A stretch of DNA of 64,000 nucleotides from BACL27 sp964203235 (GTDB lineage: Bacteria; Actinomycetota; Acidimicrobiia; Acidimicrobiales; Ilumatobacteraceae). The stretch is taken from positions 1,121,742 to 1,185,741 of the forward strand of contig CAXNLE010000001.1 in assembly GCA_964203235.1 (NCBI GenBank), written 5' to 3'. The notes below the pieces were generated by a model. That model was not told where the DNA came from and did no database searches. It saw only the letters and a program-made list of their open reading frames with translations. The translations under genes were made by a program, and so were the position numbers. Of the stretch, positions 49,453 to 57,439 are shown in pieces; positions within the stretch are counted from its first letter, which is position 1, and each line of letters starts with the position of its first letter.

Positions 49453-49707
49453 TTAACCTAAAAGTTTTCCGACACTACCGGCATAGCGAACAGCCCCGAC
49501 AGCAACTTCATCGATCACTGTGTCGGTGGTTGCTAACAACTCAGGAACCTCATCAAGTTCACCAATCAAAGCCACACCGCCAGACAAAATGTCTGCCGAT
49601 GCTTGACGAATCCGTTCAAGTGCGGCGAGCACTCGGTTGAGTAGTCCAACAAGAATTGGCACTACCGCAACAAGTAACAATAAATTGCCGATTGCCCAAA
49701 GTGACAT
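49453..49707 (-). CDS. single-span membrane protein, first gene of the block after coxG, unknown
   Basis: An 84-residue protein: span MSLWAIGNLLLLVAVVPILVGLLNRVL (1-27) and helical tail (AALERIRQASADILSGGVALIGELDEVPELLATTDTVIDEVAVG). The perfect SD AAGAGGAGAT precedes ATG 49707, which is 11 nt after the coxG stop, tying the block to the cox operon. No family recognised. Confidence 0.65.
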   Translation of the reverse strand: MSLWAIGNLLLLVAVVPILVGLLNRVLAALERIRQASADILSGGVALIGELDEVPELLATTDTVIDEVAVGAVRYAGSVGKLLG

Positions 49708-49718
49708 TTGATCTCCTC

Positions 49719-50303
49719 TTAGTTGCTAGTTGGTTGATATGGAGCGAAAAACCGTTTGAATACTCGAGTCAGTGCCATGCCCGCAGCGCGAATACCTATT
49801 GAAAGCCCGCTTGCTGAACGTGCGCCACCAACTTTTGATGGATCAAGTCCTTTGGCGATTGCATCAAGCCGCACTTGCATCGCATCAGCGAATTGGCCAA
49901 GCAAAACTGAAGTGACATCGGCGATTAGACCGCGACCGTATTGGGCTGCTGCACCTGACAATTGCAGATCCATTGCGATATCAACTTTTGTGCCTGTTGG
50001 CGCTGGCGAAAGATGTGCATTGAGACCGAGCGCTGCTTGCCCACGACCTTTTTTATCCGCACCAGACGCGTCAACTGTGATTGTTTTCGTTGATTCATTT
50101 CGCTGAGAGATTTTCGCCTCACCACCGAACTCAAGTTTTACTGGTCCTAAGCGAATCAACACTGTTCCGCCGTAGTGATCTTCGGCGATAACTGTTGTGA
50201 GATCTGCACCTGGCAAACACGACGCCACTTGCGGAATGTCTCCGAAGAATTTCCAAACCGAATCAATCGGCTGTGGTACTTCAAACTGTTGTTTTATGAG
50301 CAC
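49719..50303 (-). CDS. coxG: CoxG-like SRPBCC carrier protein of CO dehydrogenase
   Basis: A 194-residue SRPBCC-fold protein: PQPIDSVWKFFGDIPQVASCLPGAD at the start and VTSVLLGQFADAMQVRLDAI near residue 140 are CoxG landmarks. The C-terminus carries a hydrophobic, then basic segment (GLSIGIRAAGMALTRVFKRFF) suited to membrane attachment. CoxG links CO dehydrogenase to the membrane quinone pool. It overlaps the XdhC-YHS gene by 10 nt. Confidence 0.9.
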   Translation of the reverse strand: MLIKQQFEVPQPIDSVWKFFGDIPQVASCLPGADLTTVIAEDHYGGTVLIRLGPVKLEFGGEAKISQRNESTKTITVDASGADKKGRGQAALGLNAHLSPAPTGTKVDIAMDLQLSGAAAQYGRGLIADVTSVLLGQFADAMQVRLDAIAKGLDPSKVGGARSASGLSIGIRAAGMALTRVFKRFFAPYQPTSN

Positions 50304-51259
50304 GATGCCTCCTGTGCAATATATTTTGCAGGTTCTTTTTCAAAAGTTGCCCTACAACCTGGGCAACAAAAGTAATAAGTCTGTCCTTGATAACTAAACG
50401 GACGACTTTTTTCATTTGCCGTTACTGTCATTTGGCAAACTGGGTCAATCGAAGTTGTTTCAGCCGATGCAACCTGCACCGAAGTTTCTACGCTTAACTC
50501 ACCAGAACTACGCATTTTGACAAGTTCAGCAAGCACCGCAACGGCAACCTCGCGGTGCGTGGTCTTGCCAAGATCAAGCCCGATTGGCACTCGAATTCGC
50601 TGAAGTTTTTCTTGGGTAAAACCACGATCTTTGAGATAACCAATTAAGTGCTCGCCACGCTTCTTTGAACCGACTACACCTATATATGAAGGGTTTATCG
50701 CCAGCGCAGTCTCGAGAACTTCTTCATCGCCGTGCCCCTGAGTTGCAACCACCACAATTGACTTATAGTTTGCGCTCGCTGAAGTGAACTCTGAACCATC
50801 AACTAGTTCAACACGCCAATCTAAAGATTGCGCAAGTTGCACGAGTGTGTGAGCCATTGGCGAACGACCAATTACGACAAGATGAGGCACCGAGAGAATC
50901 GGTTCAATAAAAATTTGCAATGCGCCATCACTTTGACAAGAAATTGGTACGACAGTCATACCGTTTGGCACATGACCGCCATATTGATCTTGATCATCGC
51001 CCGGACCAAGTAGCAACAATCGAGGTTCACGTTTGGCAAGTGCCTCGCTCGCTTCACGAAGCAAAACTGGTTCTGCACACGCGCCACCGATAAACCCGAA
51101 AACTTTGCCAGTCGCAGTGATGATCGCTCGTGCACCTTGCTTTCCTGATGACGGCGCATCACGCCACACCACAGTCGCCATAACGAACTCCTCGCCTTTT
51201 TTGGCAAGGTCAACGGCAATCTCAAGAATGCCGAATCCGTCAATGTGACTGTCGCCCAT
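50294..51259 (-). CDS. XdhC-family maturation protein fused to a C-terminal YHS domain
   Basis: A 321-residue fusion. Residues 1-260 are XdhC-like (WRDAPSSGKQGARAIITATGKVFGFIGGACAEPVL; Rossmann LVVIGRSPMAHTLVQLAQSLDW; YIGVVGSKKRGEHLIGYL). Residues about 270-316 form a YHS domain (DPVCQMTVT...FSYQGQTYYFCCPGCRATFEKEPAKYI) with the Cys set found in metal-binding YHS/TRASH modules. The ATG overlaps the coxL stop as TGATG. The metal-binding add-on may help build the Mo-Cu site; that is inference. Confidence 0.9.
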   Translation of the reverse strand: MGDSHIDGFGILEIAVDLAKKGEEFVMATVVWRDAPSSGKQGARAIITATGKVFGFIGGACAEPVLLREASEALAKREPRLLLLGPGDDQDQYGGHVPNGMTVVPISCQSDGALQIFIEPILSVPHLVVIGRSPMAHTLVQLAQSLDWRVELVDGSEFTSASANYKSIVVVATQGHGDEEVLETALAINPSYIGVVGSKKRGEHLIGYLKDRGFTQEKLQRIRVPIGLDLGKTTHREVAVAVLAELVKMRSSGELSVETSVQVASAETTSIDPVCQMTVTANEKSRPFSYQGQTYYFCCPGCRATFEKEPAKYIAQEASCS

Positions 51260-53640
51260 CAGGCATCCGTTTTCACAGGTGGGAAACCTGAAATATCTTT
51301 TTTAGTTGTCAATGCTTCGTAAACACGATCTGGCAACAAAGGCATATCAATATTTCGAACACCAGTGTCTTTGACTGCATCCATAACTGCATTAACAAAC
51401 GCTGCTGGCCCACCTACAGTTGCACACTCGCCAATGCCCTTAGCTCCGATCGGATGGTGAGGGCACGGCGTCACAACTTCATGAAGTTCAAAGCCAGGTG
51501 TCTCCCATGCTGTTGGCAATAGATAATCCATATAGTTCGAACCAACACAGTTGCCTTCGACATCGAATGTTATGAACTGCATACTCGCCATCGCATACGC
51601 CTCGGTGAGCCCACCCATGATTTGTCCTTCGACAATCATTGGATTAATTCTCACGCCACAATCGTCGACCGCGACAACTTTGAGTACATCCCAAACACCT
51701 GTCTGTGGATCAACTTCAACAGTCGCGATATAGCACGCAAACGGCCAAGTCAAGTTTGGTGGGTCATAATACGAAACATTTTCCAAACCTGGCTCAAGGC
51801 CATCTGGCATGTTTGTGTAAGCCGCATATGCGCAGTCTTGAATCGTCACTCCACGTGTTGGTGCACTTCGCACATAGAAGCGTCCCAACTCCCACTCGAT
51901 GTCTTCTTCTGAAACTTCAAGTAAGTGAGCCGCGATCTTGCGAGCCTTCGCGCGAATTTTTCGCGAGGCCATCGCTACTGCCGCGCCGGCAACTGGTGTC
52001 GATCGCGAAGCATATGTACCCATGCCGAACGGCGCAGTATCGGTGTCACCTTCTTCAACGACAATGTCATCGGCAGGCAACCCCAGTTCGTGCGCAACAA
52101 TCTGCGCCCAAGTTGTCTCGTGGCCTTGACCCTGACTCTTAGCACCAGTTCGCAAAATTGCTTTCCCCGTCATATGAACACGCAACTCTGCAGAGTCGAA
52201 CATTTTGATTCCTAAAATGTCATACTCTCGACTGTTGCCTGCACCGAGCGGCTCTGTCATTGTCGAAATGCCGATACCTAATAGTCGACCGCGCTTCTTA
52301 GCTTCTTCTTTTTGTTTTTGAAAGTCTTTGTAACCAATCGCTTCGAGACCGATGTCAAGACACTTTGCATATTGCCCAGAGTCAGTTAAGAAACCGAAAG
52401 CAGTGCGATGCGGAAAGTCATCGTCGTGAACTAAGTTGACGCGACGAAACTCTGCTTGATCAATACCAAGATCGTCTGCTGCCGCCTGAACCATTCGCTC
52501 TTGAAAGAACATTGCTTCAGTGACTCTGAACGAGCAACGATACGCAACTCCACCTGGAGCCTTATTGGTGTAAACGCCTCGTGCAGTTAAATGAGCTGCC
52601 GGTATGTCATAGCAAGCAAAAGCCGAATGCATCAAACCGATTTTGAATTTGCTTGGTTGAGCATCTGAGAAGAAAGCACCATGATCAGAGTCGGTATGCA
52701 TTCGCACTGCAAGAATCTTTCCGTCTTTGCGAAGCGCTAACTCTCCCTTTAGATATACGTCACGACCGAAACCTGTTGAGATTAAATTGCCAGTCTTGTC
52801 TTCGATCCATTTCACGGGCTTTTCAAGCAATATCGATGCAAGAATTGAAACTACATATCCGGGATAAACCGGCACTTTGTTACCAAAACCGCCGCCAAGG
52901 TCTGGCGAAATGATACGAATCATGTGCTCAGGCAATTCGGCGACAAGCGCGACAGCAGCACGAATAATATGCGGTGCTTGAGTCGTCATATATACGGTCA
53001 ACTTTGAAGTCGAACGGTCAAAGTCGGCGATTGATCCACAAGGTTCAATCGGTGACGGATGAGAGCGCGGATAATGTAACTCAAGTTTTGAAACCTTGTC
53101 GGCTTTCGCAAATGCTGCATCCGTCGCGGCTTTATCGCCAACTTGCCAATCGAAAACAACATTGTCTTTTTGATTTTCTTTGTCGTCGCGAATTAGTGGC
53201 GCACCAGGTGCAAGCGCTTGCATCGGGTTGACAATCGGCTTGAGTGGTTCGTATTCAACGACGATCGCTTCGCAACCGTCTTTCGCAATGTAAGGGTCGT
53301 CGGCGATAACGCAAGCAACTTCTTGTCCTTGAAAACGAACTTTGTCTGTTGCTAAAACTGCTTGCGTGTCGTACGACAAAGTTGGCATCCACGCAAGGTT
53401 TCTTGCTGCCATCATTTCGCCAGTCAAAACAAGACGCACACCGGGTATAGCCCAGGCTGCGCTTACATCAATTGACTTAATCCGTGCATGCGCTAGTGGA
53501 CTCCGAAGAATCTCCATGTGCAACATGCCTGGCAGAACCACATCGTCGACATAGTTGCCTTTGCCACGAATAAATCGATTATCTTCGACTCGTTTTCGGC
53601 TTGCGCCTAATCCGCCGATTTTGATTTCGTCGAGACTCAT
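51259..53640 (-). CDS. coxL: aerobic CO dehydrogenase large subunit, form I
   Basis: A 793-residue molybdopterin subunit. The sequence AYRCSFR at residues 366-372 (bases 52525-52545) is the form I signature AYXCSFR, whose Cys (C369) carries the Cu of the Mo-Cu centre that oxidises CO. Other landmarks: RFQGQEVACVIADDPYIAKDG, PDLGGGFGNKVPVYPGY, GAKSQGQGHETTWAQI and PHHPIGAKGIGECATVGGPAAFVNAV. SD GGGGGAAC precedes the ATG. Gene order coxM-coxS-coxL is standard. The signature makes a true CO dehydrogenase, rather than another xanthine-oxidase relative, very likely. Confidence 0.96.
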   Translation of the reverse strand: MSLDEIKIGGLGASRKRVEDNRFIRGKGNYVDDVVLPGMLHMEILRSPLAHARIKSIDVSAAWAIPGVRLVLTGEMMAARNLAWMPTLSYDTQAVLATDKVRFQGQEVACVIADDPYIAKDGCEAIVVEYEPLKPIVNPMQALAPGAPLIRDDKENQKDNVVFDWQVGDKAATDAAFAKADKVSKLELHYPRSHPSPIEPCGSIADFDRSTSKLTVYMTTQAPHIIRAAVALVAELPEHMIRIISPDLGGGFGNKVPVYPGYVVSILASILLEKPVKWIEDKTGNLISTGFGRDVYLKGELALRKDGKILAVRMHTDSDHGAFFSDAQPSKFKIGLMHSAFACYDIPAAHLTARGVYTNKAPGGVAYRCSFRVTEAMFFQERMVQAAADDLGIDQAEFRRVNLVHDDDFPHRTAFGFLTDSGQYAKCLDIGLEAIGYKDFQKQKEEAKKRGRLLGIGISTMTEPLGAGNSREYDILGIKMFDSAELRVHMTGKAILRTGAKSQGQGHETTWAQIVAHELGLPADDIVVEEGDTDTAPFGMGTYASRSTPVAGAAVAMASRKIRAKARKIAAHLLEVSEEDIEWELGRFYVRSAPTRGVTIQDCAYAAYTNMPDGLEPGLENVSYYDPPNLTWPFACYIATVEVDPQTGVWDVLKVVAVDDCGVRINPMIVEGQIMGGLTEAYAMASMQFITFDVEGNCVGSNYMDYLLPTAWETPGFELHEVVTPCPHHPIGAKGIGECATVGGPAAFVNAVMDAVKDTGVRNIDMPLLPDRVYEALTTKKDISGFPPVKTDA

Positions 53641-53653
53641 TGGTTGTTCCCCC

Positions 53654-54184
53654 TCATTTGCCGGCCTGTGCTCTCATCTTTTCTGCTGCCCAAAGAACAG
53701 CTTTAACAATGTTTTGGTATCCCGTGCATCGACAAAGATTTCCCGAAAGCGCCCATCGAATTTCGTCTTCGGTCGGATTCAAATTTTCATCCAGTAGCGC
53801 TTTAGCCGCGAGCATCATTCCTGGCGTGCAGTATCCACATTGCAAACCGTGCTCATCTTTAAACCCTTCTTGAATCGGGTGAAGTTCACTGGCCGTGGAG
53901 AGTCCTTCAACAGTCATCACTTCATGGCCGTTTGCTTGCACTGCAAACATCGAGCAACTCTTTACTGGCTGTCCGTCGAGCAAAACCGTGCAAGCACCGC
54001 AATTTGAAGAATCGCATCCAACATGCGTGCCAGTCAGCCGAAGACCCTGTCGAATGAAGTGCGCGAGCAACAACCTCGGCTCAACCTTTGCCGACCTATT
54101 CACTCCGTTTACTCGTACCGTCACAAGGCACGTTGAAACTTCTTCCGAATCATCGCCTCTTACTTCTTCATAAAGACTTGTCAT
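53654..54184 (-). CDS. coxS: aerobic CO dehydrogenase small (iron-sulfur) subunit
   Basis: A 176-residue 2x[2Fe-2S] protein: plant-type cluster Cys set in GCDSSNCGACTVLLDGQPVKSCSM and the second cluster in LQCGYCTPGMMLAA...GNLCRCTGYQNIV. It passes electrons from the Mo-Cu site to the CoxM flavin. An N-terminal acidic extension (about 20 residues) is slightly longer than usual. ATG 54184 is 1 nt after the coxM stop (ATGAAATG). Confidence 0.95.
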   Translation of the reverse strand: MTSLYEEVRGDDSEEVSTCLVTVRVNGVNRSAKVEPRLLLAHFIRQGLRLTGTHVGCDSSNCGACTVLLDGQPVKSCSMFAVQANGHEVMTVEGLSTASELHPIQEGFKDEHGLQCGYCTPGMMLAAKALLDENLNPTEDEIRWALSGNLCRCTGYQNIVKAVLWAAEKMRAQAGK

Positions 54185-54185
54185 T

Positions 54186-55061
54186 TCATGCCGCCTTAAC
54201 TTGGTTTGAACTAACTTCGGTCAAAATTCGCACAACAAATGTGCGCACCACTTGCCGTTTATAAGTTGCGCTTCCGCGATGATCGCTTCGAGGTTGCGCC
54301 GCCTGAGCAGCGAGATCTGCGGCTCGCTCAATTGCTTGACTTGTTAATGGCGAGCCGACAAGAGACTGTGCGGCATCAATTGCATTGACTGTCGAACTAC
54401 CGACACCAGTTAAACCAATGCCTGCGCGAATAACGCTTGCGCCAGAAAGTTCAAGTGCAACAGCAACGCCAGCAGTTGCAAAATCACCGATGCGACGCTC
54501 AAGCTTCAAATATCCACCGAAACGAATTCCTTTTGTTGTCGGAATAATTGCTTCAATTGCAATTTCGTTACTCGCAAGTACATTTTGAAATGGCCCAGTT
54601 ACAAAATCGCGCACCGCGATCGTGCGTCGACCCTTCGGACCCTGCGCAACTATCATGCCATCAAGTGCAATCATCGCCGATGACCAATCGCCTTGCGGGT
54701 CAGCGTGACACACTGAGCCGACAAAAGTTCCGCGCGTACGCACGATCGGATCAGCAACCAAAGGCGCTGTCGCTGCAAGAGTCGGCTGATGTTGCGCAAG
54801 AATGCTTGACTTCTCGAGATCTGCATGGGTGCAGAGTGCGCCGATTCGAAATGTTCCGTCTGCGTCCGCGCGATGATAATTAAGGTTTGGAATATTGCTG
54901 ATGTCAATCAAAGTTTCAGGTGATGCAAACCGCAATTTCATCATCGGGATAAGACTCATGCCACCTGCAAGAATCTTCGCCTCGCCATTGCCTTTTGTCA
55001 GCAACGCAATTGCTTCTTCAATAGTTTTCGGTGACTCGTATTTAAATCGAGACGGATACAT
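54186..55061 (-). CDS. coxM: aerobic CO dehydrogenase medium (FAD) subunit
   Basis: A 291-residue FAD-binding subunit of the molybdenum-hydroxylase family: ILAGGMSLIPMMKLRFASPETLIDI, GALCTHADLE, and VGSVCHADPQGDWSSAMIAL match the PCMH-type FAD site, followed by the CO_deh_flav_C domain. SD GAGGAG lies 8 nt before the ATG. It begins the structural genes of the reverse cox arm. Confidence 0.95.
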   Translation of the reverse strand: MYPSRFKYESPKTIEEAIALLTKGNGEAKILAGGMSLIPMMKLRFASPETLIDISNIPNLNYHRADADGTFRIGALCTHADLEKSSILAQHQPTLAATAPLVADPIVRTRGTFVGSVCHADPQGDWSSAMIALDGMIVAQGPKGRRTIAVRDFVTGPFQNVLASNEIAIEAIIPTTKGIRFGGYLKLERRIGDFATAGVAVALELSGASVIRAGIGLTGVGSSTVNAIDAAQSLVGSPLTSQAIERAADLAAQAAQPRSDHRGSATYKRQVVRTFVVRILTEVSSNQVKAA

Positions 55062-55079
55062 GGTTTTGTCTCCTCGTTG

Positions 55080-55316
55080 TTATTTCTTTGAGTGTGGGTC
55101 GCGCACTGCTGTTGGCGACGAATCTGCATCAGGGTCTGGACGACGCTCTTGGTGTGGTGGCCATGGGCCTTGCACTGGCTGACCAGCAACTTTCAAGTGA
55201 TCAATCAATTGTGGCCACGCCCAAACAGTTGGACTCTTGCCAGTCTTTGGTGAATTTTCGATTAATTCAAAAAGACGTGGACTGCCCTTGCTGTGCCCAT
55301 CAGATTCAATTGCCAT
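55080..55316 (-). CDS. small protein upstream of coxM, unknown
   Basis: A 78-residue protein (MAIESDGHSKGSPRLFELIENSPKTG..., tail PHQERRPDPDADSSPTAVRD) rich in Pro, Asp and Trp, with no recognised family. ATG 55316 follows a GGGGG SD; an in-frame ATG at 55328 is an alternative. It ends 18 nt before coxM, so it is probably cotranscribed. Coding is likely but the role is unknown. Confidence 0.5.
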   Translation of the reverse strand: MAIESDGHSKGSPRLFELIENSPKTGKSPTVWAWPQLIDHLKVAGQPVQGPWPPHQERRPDPDADSSPTAVRDPHSKK

Positions 55317-55378
55317 GACGACCCCCATCGACTCGCAAATTCTTTAGTAGTCGTACCGTACCAATATCTTGCTTCGCA

Positions 55379-55564
55379 GTGCAACTCGGAGCAACTCTGA
55401 AATTAGTTCACGATGCGTACCAATTTGAGTACTGTCGTGGTGTGCAACAAGTTGAGTCGCCTGCCGAAAAATGGCGTGAAAGCCTTATGGGCTGGGGCAT
55501 TCCTGGTGAGATACTCGAGCAAGCACCTCAATCATCACTAAATACAGTCCACGTGGCCAACTAG
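55379..55564 (+). pseudogene. short frame, possible remnant of a SAM methyltransferase gene
   Basis: The 61-residue frame contains WRESLMGWGIPGEILEQAPQS, reminiscent of the start of an actinobacterial SAM-dependent methyltransferase family, but it ends at once and no catalytic part follows. It may be a gene remnant or chance. Its end overlaps the stop of the nitroreductase. Confidence 0.22.
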
Positions 55565-56130
55565 GGCTTATCAAAATACTTAACATCTAGTGGCGGACGC
55601 TGTGGCACAGGAACTTCGCGCGACGGCCAGCCAAGGTAAATTATGCCGCTTACAGAAACGTCTTCTGAAAATCCGCATATTTGCTTAACAGCAGACATTG
55701 CCAAACTTTCGCACGAAGACCATAACGTTGCCATGCTCAACGAAGTTGCTCCGAGAAGCAAATTTTGAACACCTGCAGCAACAGCATCTTTGTTTTCTAG
55801 TGTTTCTAAATCATTGGCGCCTGACCCTGCTCCGACAACAATAATTACTGGTGCCCTAAGGTATTTTGTGCGGGCTTTTTCTGCTCGACCTGCGTCCACT
55901 CCATTTTCTTTCATCACATCTGAAATACAACTTCCTAAACGACCTCGGGATTCACCCTCGAACACTGCGACTCTCCATGGCCATGTACGCCGATGATTAG
56001 GCGCCAAATGAATCAGATCACAAAGTCTCTCCAAAGTTACGCGATCAATTTTGCGTTCGCTATCAATATTGATATTCGATCTACGTGAAGACGCTATTTT
56101 ATAGAAATTCTCAAAGCCAAGATCCGTCAT
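55561..56130 (-). CDS. nitroreductase-family FMN protein
   Basis: A 189-residue NADPH/FMN nitroreductase-fold protein: SSRRSNINIDSERKIDR (Arg-Ser-Arg-like FMN phosphate contact), HLAPNHRRTWPWRVAVF, and C-terminal GIIYLGWPSREVPVPQRPPLD. In the Rut pyrimidine pathway a protein of this fold (RutE) reduces a malonic-semialdehyde intermediate; here the position divergent from the ThDP decarboxylase suggests a role in the same pathway. The exact substrate is unknown. Confidence 0.85.
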   Translation of the reverse strand: MTDLGFENFYKIASSRRSNINIDSERKIDRVTLERLCDLIHLAPNHRRTWPWRVAVFEGESRGRLGSCISDVMKENGVDAGRAEKARTKYLRAPVIIVVGAGSGANDLETLENKDAVAAGVQNLLLGATSLSMATLWSSCESLAMSAVKQICGFSEDVSVSGIIYLGWPSREVPVPQRPPLDVKYFDKP

Positions 56131-56226
56131 CTATCCCTCTCTAAGCCAAATAACACGACACAAAATATTTATCAAACCATGATCAAATGATCTACAAATC
56201 TGCAATTTCGGATTTCTATCAGTGCT

Positions 56227-56331
56227 GGTACATCTTATAGTATAGGAAATAGCGGCAGCCGAGAAGTTTTCTTGGCGAACGCAGTTGATTAAAACTCTTA
56301 GTTGTAGTCAGCCTATTTTATAGGATGTACC
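56227..56331. promoter_or_regulatory. 20-bp inverted repeat pair in the divergent nitroreductase/decarboxylase promoter region
   Basis: GGTACATCTTATAGTATAGG (56227-56246) and CCTATTTTATAGGATGTACC (56312-56331) match as inverted copies at 17 of 20 positions, with 65 nt between. Each arm ends in its own short CTTAT/CCTAT...ATAGG palindrome. The right arm overlaps the codon run-up of the decarboxylase gene. The arrangement fits two operators for one repressor, or the ends of a small mobile element. Confidence 0.55.
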
Positions 56332-56336
56332 GAATT

Positions 56337-56849
56337 ATGCCCAAGCATTGCGTTGGAATATCTGCTGATTTAATTTTGCAGGCAATTCTAAAAGAAAAAA
56401 TTACCCACATCGTCACGGTTCCAGATACACATCAGAAAACTCTCTTAACTGCCATCGCAGAGCACCCAACTCTCAAACTTGTTGAAGTTTGTACAGAGGA
56501 TGAAGTTGTCGCAGTTATAACTGGACTATTTATCGGAGGATGTAAACCAATCGCACTTATTCAGAATGCCGGCTTTTACGCATGTCTAAATTCTTTGCGA
56601 GGGTTATCGCTTGATGCCAACATCCCTACTTGCATGCTTATCGGTGAATACTTTCGAGACCCAGACTCATCTTCTCGAGATAATCCAATTCGCGTTGTCA
56701 ACCTAATGGAGCCAACTCTCGATATATGGGGGATTCGCTATTGGAGACTCGACTTTCCAGATGATGTGGCACAGATCTCAAATGCAATTAGCCACGCTTG
56801 GGACAACTCAGTACCAACCGCAATTTTGATCGGATCTCCAACTCAATGA
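56337..56849 (+). CDS. ThDP-dependent 2-oxoacid decarboxylase, alpha (PYR-domain) subunit
   Basis: A 170-residue protein with the N-terminal ThDP fold (HCVGISADLILQAILKEKITHIVTVPDTHQ) and a VEVCTEDEVVAVITGLFIGGCKPIALIQNAG segment containing the conserved Glu, as in the alpha subunit of sulfopyruvate decarboxylase (ComD) and phosphonopyruvate decarboxylase-like enzymes. The two subunits together decarboxylate a 2-oxoacid to an aldehyde. ATG 56337 is preferred over 56325, which lies in the inverted repeat. The beta gene overlaps as ATGA. Confidence 0.85.
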   Translation: MPKHCVGISADLILQAILKEKITHIVTVPDTHQKTLLTAIAEHPTLKLVEVCTEDEVVAVITGLFIGGCKPIALIQNAGFYACLNSLRGLSLDANIPTCMLIGEYFRDPDSSSRDNPIRVVNLMEPTLDIWGIRYWRLDFPDDVAQISNAISHAWDNSVPTAILIGSPTQ

Positions 56850-57439
56850 CTAAGCACCAAAACGGAATTTTACGAACAGAAGCTGTCGATCTAATTTGTG
56901 GTGTCCGCGGGCATGCAATCAGCATCACCACAATGCAGGCAACCTCAGCATGGCGAGCAATTGGCCAAAATGACTCTCGCAATCTTGAGTTGATTGGCAG
57001 TATGGGAAGTGCCGCAGGAATCGGACTTGGACTAGCAATTTCAAAGCCTGATGAGATGATCTTTGTCCTTGACGGAGACGGCAGTCTCGTCATGCAACTT
57101 GGAACTTTGCTCTCTGTAGGCACTGCTCGTCCTAGCAATCTTGTGCACTTTGTTTTCAATAATGGTATTTACCAAACTTCTGGAGAGCAGAAGGTCCCTG
57201 GGTCAGAGAATGCTGATCTATCTAAGATCGCATTAGCTTCTGGGTACAAAATCGCAATAACCATTGACACATTGCAAGGCGCCGACTCAGTATTACGCGA
57301 AACACTTGCTCAGGGTGGACCGATATTCGTTAACTTAATTATTTCAGGTCAGGGTGAACTGAACAATAATCCAACGAAAATTGAGATTATTCCTTTTGCC
57401 AAACAAGTTCTTCATCTCCAAAAGGTACTTCTTCCATGA
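56846..57439 (+). CDS. ThDP-dependent 2-oxoacid decarboxylase, beta (PP-domain) subunit
   Basis: A 197-residue subunit with the ThDP diphosphate/Mg site: GSMGSAAGIGLGLAISKPDEMIFVLDGDGSLVMQLGTL and NNGIYQTSGEQ (GDG...NN motif). ComE-like. It pairs with the preceding ComD-like subunit; the start overlaps its stop by 4 nt, and its own stop overlaps the ALDH start by 4 nt. Substrate unknown: sulfopyruvate, phosphonopyruvate or another 2-oxoacid. Confidence 0.88.
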   Translation: MTKHQNGILRTEAVDLICGVRGHAISITTMQATSAWRAIGQNDSRNLELIGSMGSAAGIGLGLAISKPDEMIFVLDGDGSLVMQLGTLLSVGTARPSNLVHFVFNNGIYQTSGEQKVPGSENADLSKIALASGYKIAITIDTLQGADSVLRETLAQGGPIFVNLIISGQGELNNNPTKIEIIPFAKQVLHLQKVLLP

